From Afifella pfennigii DSM 17143 (lineage in GTDB: Bacteria; Pseudomonadota; Alphaproteobacteria; Rhizobiales; Afifellaceae), in contig NZ_JHZK01000003.1 in NCBI RefSeq assembly GCF_000688515.1, positions 1 to 64,000 on the forward strand: a stretch of 64,000 bases of DNA, read 5' to 3'. Below, one piece after another: positions 60,207-64,000 of this stretch. Each line of letters begins with the position of its first letter. Within the stretch, counting starts at the first letter, position 1. Below the pieces are notes generated by a model. The model did no database searches, was not told the origin of the DNA, and saw only the letters and a list, made by a program, of their open reading frames with translations. The position numbers were made by a program, and so were the translations under genes.

Positions 60207-60401
60207 TCATTCGCTTGCGGGCCCGTCGGGCCGGAGGCGGTGGCCGTCAAGACGGCGCGCCTCTTCTTCGCGAACGCGGCGCGCGGCAAGCCGTTCCGCT
60301 CTGGAAAGGCCGTGCCTTGCCCGGCTTTCCTCAGCGGCCTCGGCCTTGTCGGCCCGCGCCTTCGCCTTTCGGGCACGCCGCAGATTGACGATCTCGGCCA
60401 T
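60207..60401 (-). CDS. DUF4169 small basic protein
   Basis: 64 residues. EIVNLRRARKAKARADKAEAAEESRARHGLSRAERLAARR and the closing RRLDGHRL match the DUF4169 family, found next to fumC in Hyphomicrobiales. Highly charged, likely helical; function unknown. It lies 34 bp downstream of fumC and its stop lies next to the following gene start. Confidence 0.82.
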   Translation of the reverse strand: MAEIVNLRRARKAKARADKAEAAEESRARHGLSRAERLAARRVREEEARRLDGHRLRPDGPASE

Positions 60402-60435
60402 CCACGCCTCCCGTTCGCCTGCCCTTCAATGCTCC

Positions 60436-61830
60436 TCAGTGCGGGCCAATCATCTTCTCCGGTCGCACGATCGCATCGAACTCCGCCTCGCTGACGAAGC
60501 CTAGCCGAACCGCCTCCTCCTTCAAGGTGGTGCCGTTCTTGTGCGCCTCCTTGGCGACCTTGGTGGCGTTATCGTAGCCGATTTTCGGCGCCAGCGCCGT
60601 CACCAGCATCAAGGAGCGGCGCATCAGCTCGTCGATGCGCGCCTCGTTCGCCTTGATGCCGGCAACGCAATTATCGGCGAAGGAGCGGCAGGCGCCGGCG
60701 AGAAGGTCGATGGACTGCAGCATGTTGTAGGCCATGACCGGCTTGTAGACGTTGAGCTCGAAATGGCCCTGGCTGCCGGCGAAGGTGATGGTGGTGTTGT
60801 TGCCCATCACCTGCGCGCAGACCATGGTCATCGCCTCGCATTGGGTCGGGTTCACCTTGCCGGGCATGATGGAGGAGCCGGGCTCGTTCTCCGGCAGGAT
60901 GAGCTCGCCGAGGCCGGAGCGCGGCCCGGAGCCGAGAAGGCGGATATCGTTGGCGATCTTGAACAGCGACACGGCGAGCGTGTTCACGGCGCCATGGGCG
61001 TTGACATAGGCGTCGTTGGCGGCGAGCGCCTCGAACTTGTTCGGCGCCGTGCGGAAGGGAAGGCCGGTCGCCTCGGCGACCGCGGCGGCGAACTTCTCGG
61101 CGAAATCGGGATGGGCGTTGAGGCCGGTGCCGACGGCGGTGCCGCCCTGGGCGAGCTCGAAGAGATAGTCGACGCCCTCGCGGATGCGCTCCAGGGCGTA
61201 GCTGAGCTGCGCCACATAGCCGGAGAATTCCTGTCCGAGCGTCACCGGCGTCGCGTCCTGGGTGTGGGTGCGGCCGATCTTGATGATCTGGGCGAAAGCC
61301 TTGGCGCGGCCGTTGAGGGCGCTGCGCAGATGCTCCACGGCCGGAATCAGGCGGTGGACGATCTCTTCCGCCGCGGCGATGTGCATGGCCGTCGGGAAGG
61401 TGTCGTTGGAGGACTGGCCGCGATTGACGTGATCATTGGGATGCACCGGCTCCTTGGAGCCGAGCGTGCCGCCGAGGATTTCGATGGCGCGGTTGGCGAT
61501 GACCTCGTTGGCGTTCATGTTGGACTGGGTGCCGGAGCCGGTCTGCCAGACGACGAGCGGGAAATGATCGTTCAGCTTGCCGGTGGCGACCTCCTGGGCG
61601 GCGGCGGAGATCGCCTCGGCGAGCTTGGCGTCAAGCTGCCCGAGATCGCGATTGACCTCCGCGGCGGCGCATTTGACGAGACCGAGGGCGCGGACGAGCG
61701 GGCGCGGCATGCGCTCGGCGCCGATGTCGAAATTCTTCAGCGAGCGCGCGGTCTGCGCGCCCCAGTACTTGTCGGACGGGACTTGGAGCGGACCGAAGGA
61801 ATCGGTCTCAGTGCGGGTGTCTTGGGTCAT
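60436..61830 (-). CDS. fumC: Class II fumarate hydratase FumC
   Basis: 464 residues. Converts fumarate to L-malate in the TCA cycle; oxygen-stable, iron-free class. Signatures: [22 protein letters not shown] at the N-terminus, [53 protein letters not shown] and the fumarase/aspartase signature [11 protein letters not shown]. Start 61830 ([13 protein letters not shown]) matches the family; a longer frame upstream is not conserved. First gene of a likely fumC-DUF4169-exported protein-RHH transcript. Confidence 0.97.
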   Translation of the reverse strand: MTQDTRTETDSFGPLQVPSDKYWGAQTARSLKNFDIGAERMPRPLVRALGLVKCAAAEVNRDLGQLDAKLAEAISAAAQEVATGKLNDHFPLVVWQTGSGTQSNMNANEVIANRAIEILGGTLGSKEPVHPNDHVNRGQSSNDTFPTAMHIAAAEEIVHRLIPAVEHLRSALNGRAKAFAQIIKIGRTHTQDATPVTLGQEFSGYVAQLSYALERIREGVDYLFELAQGGTAVGTGLNAHPDFAEKFAAAVAEATGLPFRTAPNKFEALAANDAYVNAHGAVNTLAVSLFKIANDIRLLGSGPRSGLGELILPENEPGSSIMPGKVNPTQCEAMTMVCAQVMGNNTTITFAGSQGHFELNVYKPVMAYNMLQSIDLLAGACRSFADNCVAGIKANEARIDELMRRSLMLVTALAPKIGYDNATKVAKEAHKNGTTLKEEAVRLGFVSEAEFDAIVRPEKMIGPH

Positions 61831-61929
61831 TTCACTCTGCAGATGCGGCGGGTTCGCCGCCTTTTCCCATCCGCGAAGCAAAGGAGCAAGAGGGAGCTAT
61901 CCGGCGTGGCGCGACGACCGCGCAGGGCC

Positions 61930-62529
61930 TCAGTTCTTCTTGCGGAAGGCGTCGAGCGAGACGACCTCGGCGCCCTCCTTGGCCTCGGCATCTTCCGGAC
62001 CGGCGGCGCCCTCCTTCGCGAGAGCGGCCTTCTTCTTCTTGCCGGAGGGAGAGGGCGCGGCCTCGCCGGCGCCGGGCTCCAGGATGGCCGGCGGCAGCGG
62101 GCTCGGCAAAGGCGGGCCGAGCTCGCCGAGGGGCGTATCGGGGCCGGCCTCCGCCGACATCTCATTGTCCGCGGAAGGCACGTCGAATTTCAGCCCGAAA
62201 CTGGCATGCGGGTCGACGAAGGCCTTCACCGCGCGCAGCGGCACCAGGAGCCGTTCCGGCACGCCGTTGAAGGAAAGGCCGACCTCGAAGGTCGTATCGG
62301 TGACGGAAAGGTCCCAGAACTGATGCTGCAGGACGATGGTCATCTCTTCAGGATACTGCGCCTTCAGACGCGAGGAGATCCTGACGCCGGGATGGCGCGT
62401 GTCGAAGGTGATGAAGAAATGATGCTCGCCGGGAAGCCCGGTCTGCGCCACTTCGGCAATCACCTTGCGGATGACGCCGCGCAGGGCTTCCTGGGTGAGA
62501 ACGTCGTATCGGATAAGGTCGGCCGCCAT
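61930..62529 (-). CDS. sspB: ClpXP adaptor SspB (alphaproteobacterial type)
   Basis: 199 residues. The N-terminal substrate-binding domain (about 1-130: IRYDVLTQEALRGVIRKVIAEVAQTGLPGEHHFFITFDT and LQHQFWDLSVTDTTFEVGLSFNGVPERLLVPLRAVKAF) recognises ssrA-tagged proteins. A disordered linker of about 55 residues follows, ending in the ClpX-binding peptide EVVSLDAFRKK. It delivers tmRNA-tagged peptides to ClpXP. The start at 62529 is chosen because the conserved domain begins there; an in-frame ATG 21 codons upstream is not conserved-looking. The ssrA gene lies directly upstream on the same strand. Confidence 0.93.
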   Translation of the reverse strand: MAADLIRYDVLTQEALRGVIRKVIAEVAQTGLPGEHHFFITFDTRHPGVRISSRLKAQYPEEMTIVLQHQFWDLSVTDTTFEVGLSFNGVPERLLVPLRAVKAFVDPHASFGLKFDVPSADNEMSAEAGPDTPLGELGPPLPSPLPPAILEPGAGEAAPSPSGKKKKAALAKEGAAGPEDAEAKEGAEVVSLDAFRKKN

Positions 62530-62654
62530 GGCTGAAAGGTAGGTCGCGCAGGGGCGACGAGCAATATGGCTCGGCCGCTTTCCGGCTGCCACGGCACAGT
62601 TTTCTGCACCGGGTGGGATGCGAGCCGGGGTGGAGGTAAGGAATTGGAGGCTTC

Positions 62655-62998
62655 TGTTGCCAGGTGCCTCCGGACCCCGCCTGACGGGGCTAACCGCCAG
62701 GGCTTCAATCGAAGCAGTCAGGCTGCATTACGCAGCGAGACGAGCCTCAGCATAGTTGTCGTTGGCAACTATTGAAACGGCCCGATAACGGCGGAACCAT
62801 GCCGGGCGAAAGCGCTGCCTTTACACCCTCGTCGATCCTATTTCGCCCCCATCAGCAGCGGCCCTTGATCGTCGTCGCCGGGCCTTGCCAGGTCGCGCCC
62901 TGGGCCGTTGATGGTGGAGGCGCCGGGTACCGCCCCCGGGTCCGATAGGCTTATTACGCAGACCATTTATCGCCATAGCCGGGTTGCCCCGGCACCCG
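62655..62998 (-). ncRNA. ssrA: Two-piece (permuted) transfer-messenger RNA
   Basis: Rescues stalled ribosomes. Read on the minus strand, the acceptor piece comes first (about 62997-62912) and ends CGCCTCCACCA. After a short spacer the coding piece begins at 62850 with GGGGGCGAAATAGGATCGAC, the classic tmRNA 5' sequence. The tag reading frame, 62766-62728, encodes ANDNYAEARLAA and ends TAA. Helix P2 can form between the acceptor 5' end (GGTGCC) and the coding piece 3' region (GGCACC, 62668-62663). This circularly permuted order is specific to alphaproteobacteria and a few other lineages. The mature ends are approximate. Confidence 0.95.
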
Positions 62999-63000
62999 CG

Positions 63001-63029
63001 AATATAGGCCAAGGCGGCGGCGATTTCAA
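63001..63029 (-). promoter_or_regulatory. Sigma-70-type promoter of ssrA
   Basis: On the minus strand TTGAAA (63029-63024), 17 bp, TATATT (63006-63001), close to consensus, with the predicted acceptor-piece 5' end about four to seven bases downstream. Confidence 0.78.
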
Positions 63030-63129
63030 AGGCGTAAGGGGGCAGGGAAGGCTTTGCCGGCGCAGGGGCCATCCATGCAAAGGGTCTGAGCGAACAGGCG
63101 ATCATCCTTGTCTCCCTCATTCGAGTGGT

Positions 63130-63180
63130 GAACATCGTTCATGAACGATGTTCTTGTCAGCTTTCCCCTGAACGTTGTTC
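63130..63180. promoter_or_regulatory. Palindromic operator upstream of the TetR gene
   Basis: GAACATCGTTCA (63130-63141) is followed directly by its exact reverse complement (63142-63153), a perfect 24-bp palindrome. A related half-palindrome TGAACGTTGTTC lies at 63169-63180. TetR regulators usually bind such sites between themselves and their targets; here the site lies between the ssrA promoter and the TetR gene. Confidence 0.7.
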
Positions 63181-63237
63181 AAGTCTGCGTGGCAAGGGCC
63201 GCGGCCTTGGGCTAATGAAGGGGCGTTGGAGGGTGCA

Positions 63238-63882
63238 TTGGCTGAAGCTAAAGGCGCGAGGCGCAGGAGCGTCGATCTCAAGGCGGCCATGATCGAGGCC
63301 GCCGAGAGGATCATCGCCGAGGAGGGCGTCGGCGCCGTCACCGCGCGGCGCGTCGCCTCGGAGGTCGGCGTCGCCGTCGGCACCACCTACAACGTCTTCG
63401 ACAATCTCGGGGGGCTGATCGCGGCGGTGAACGCGCGCACCTTCGCCGACCTTGCAGCGGCGATCTCCGGGGTGAAGGCGCAGGGCCGGCCGACGCGCGC
63501 GGTGCTGATGGATTTCGCCGACCGCTACATGGCTTTCGTCCAGGCCAATCGCCGGCGCTGGCTCGCCGTCTTCGAGAGCGAGATGCCGGAGGGCGGGGCG
63601 GAGGCGCCCCATCAGGCCTCCATCGACCGCCTCTTCGCGGGCATCGAGGCGGCCATCGCGGCGCATGGCACGGGCATTGACGCGGCGCGTGCCCGGCAAT
63701 CGGCGCGCGGCCTGTGGGCGGCCATGCACGGGCTCCTCATCCTATCGGCCACCGGCCGCCTCAGAACCATCCGCCTCGACAGCGTGCGCCCGACCATCGA
63801 GCACCTCGTCGCCTGCCACCTTGCCGGGCTGGACGCGCCGGCAACGACGGGAAAGGGCAACGGCCAGCTTTCGCTTCTGTGA
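63238..63882 (+). CDS. TetR-family transcriptional regulator
   Basis: 214 residues from TTG 63238. N-terminal helix-turn-helix: MIEAAERIIAEEGVGAVTARRVASEVGVAVGTTYNVFDNLGGLIAAVNA, matching TetR (VGxxYNxFxNLxxL variant). The C-terminal ligand domain resembles TetR_C_WHG-type (FESEMPEGG...RGLWAAMHGLLILSATG). TTG is chosen because GGAGGG lies four to five bases upstream; a TTG at 63175 lies inside the operator. It probably represses itself through the palindrome at 63130-63153. Ligand and target are unknown; the gene downstream, thyA, is housekeeping. Confidence 0.85.
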   Translation: MAEAKGARRRSVDLKAAMIEAAERIIAEEGVGAVTARRVASEVGVAVGTTYNVFDNLGGLIAAVNARTFADLAAAISGVKAQGRPTRAVLMDFADRYMAFVQANRRRWLAVFESEMPEGGAEAPHQASIDRLFAGIEAAIAAHGTGIDAARARQSARGLWAAMHGLLILSATGRLRTIRLDSVRPTIEHLVACHLAGLDAPATTGKGNGQLSLL

Positions 63883-63944
63883 TGGCTGGGGAAGCTTTTT
63901 GCCGCGGCGATGCCCACGGCGAAGAATCGCCCTAGATTGCCCCC

Positions 63945-64000
63945 ATGCAGCCATATCTCGACCTGCTCGCGCGCGTGCTCGGCGAAGGCACGAAGAAGGA
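63945..64000 (+). CDS. thyA: Thymidylate synthase, N-terminal fragment cut by the window edge
   Basis: ATG 63945 opens MQPYLDLLARVLGEGTKK, the characteristic N-terminus of ThyA (usually MxxYLDLLxxVLEEGxxK), and runs off the window after 18 codons. ThyA makes dTMP from dUMP with methylenetetrahydrofolate. It starts 62 bp after the TetR gene on the same strand. Confidence 0.85.
   Translation, partial: MQPYLDLLARVLGEGTKK

Noticed and set aside
62821-63135. 104-codon minus-strand frame over the tmRNA acceptor piece
   Set aside because: It overlaps the structured RNA gene and its promoter; the RNA features fully explain the sequence.

Overview
The window is about 64 kb of GC-rich chromosomal DNA from an alphaproteobacterium, most likely Hyphomicrobiales (Rhizobiales). 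The main evidence is a two-piece permuted tmRNA gene with tag ANDNYAEARLAA, an alpha-type SspB, DUF4169, DUF1127 and PPOX small proteins, a long-linker FtsZ, and the gene order DnaJ/TerB - amidase - transglycosylase - rnpB - mraZ. No prophage, insertion sequence, tRNA, rRNA or CRISPR array was seen. Most of the window is core genome; accessory features are two toxin-antitoxin loci (one with a broken toxin), a transporter/oxoprolinase locus and short palindromic intergenic repeats.

Layout. 1-3.7 kb: small genes (trmO, a cold-shock protein, an exported protein of unknown function, a PPOX flavoprotein, a cytochrome c, DUF2905) among palindromic repeats. 3.8-11.1 kb: a fused 5-oxoprolinase/hydantoinase gene divergent from a three-gene TRAP transporter operon ending in a MarR-like regulator. 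11.1-11.9 kb: a DUF1778/GNAT toxin-antitoxin pair with a clear operator-promoter. 12.0-12.5 kb: RNase P RNA. 12.5-14.9 kb: three minus-strand genes for peptidoglycan hydrolysis and a J-domain protein.

15.4-34.4 kb is the division and cell-wall (dcw) cluster: mraZ-rsmH-ftsL-ftsI-murE-murF-mraY-murD-ftsW-murG-murC-murB-ddl-ftsQ-ftsA-ftsZ, mostly with 4-bp start/stop overlaps. Three 10-bp-spaced CCCA/G boxes lie upstream and a factor-independent terminator follows ftsZ. These genes make UDP-MurNAc-pentapeptide (MurB-F, Ddl), lipid I and II (MraY, MurG), polymerise it at the septum (FtsW, FtsI) and build the Z ring (FtsZ, FtsA, FtsQ, FtsL). It continues into lpxC, bamD, recN and ligA (34.6-40.4 kb), covering lipid A synthesis, outer-membrane protein assembly and DNA repair/replication.

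40.5-53.3 kb: aminopeptidase P, a LysR regulator divergent from two DUF1127 genes, prmA with a CPA1 antiporter, a mazEF locus whose toxin has an in-frame TAA, a UvrD/PcrA helicase, a cupin, a ClC transporter and a thioesterase. 53.6-59.0 kb: a D-lactate-dehydrogenase-like flavoprotein and a very large AsmA-family protein that seems to lack a standard start codon. 59.0-64.0 kb: fumC with three small downstream genes, sspB next to ssrA (a ClpXP adaptor beside the RNA that makes its substrate tag), a TetR regulator with a perfect 24-bp palindrome upstream, and the first codons of thyA at the edge.
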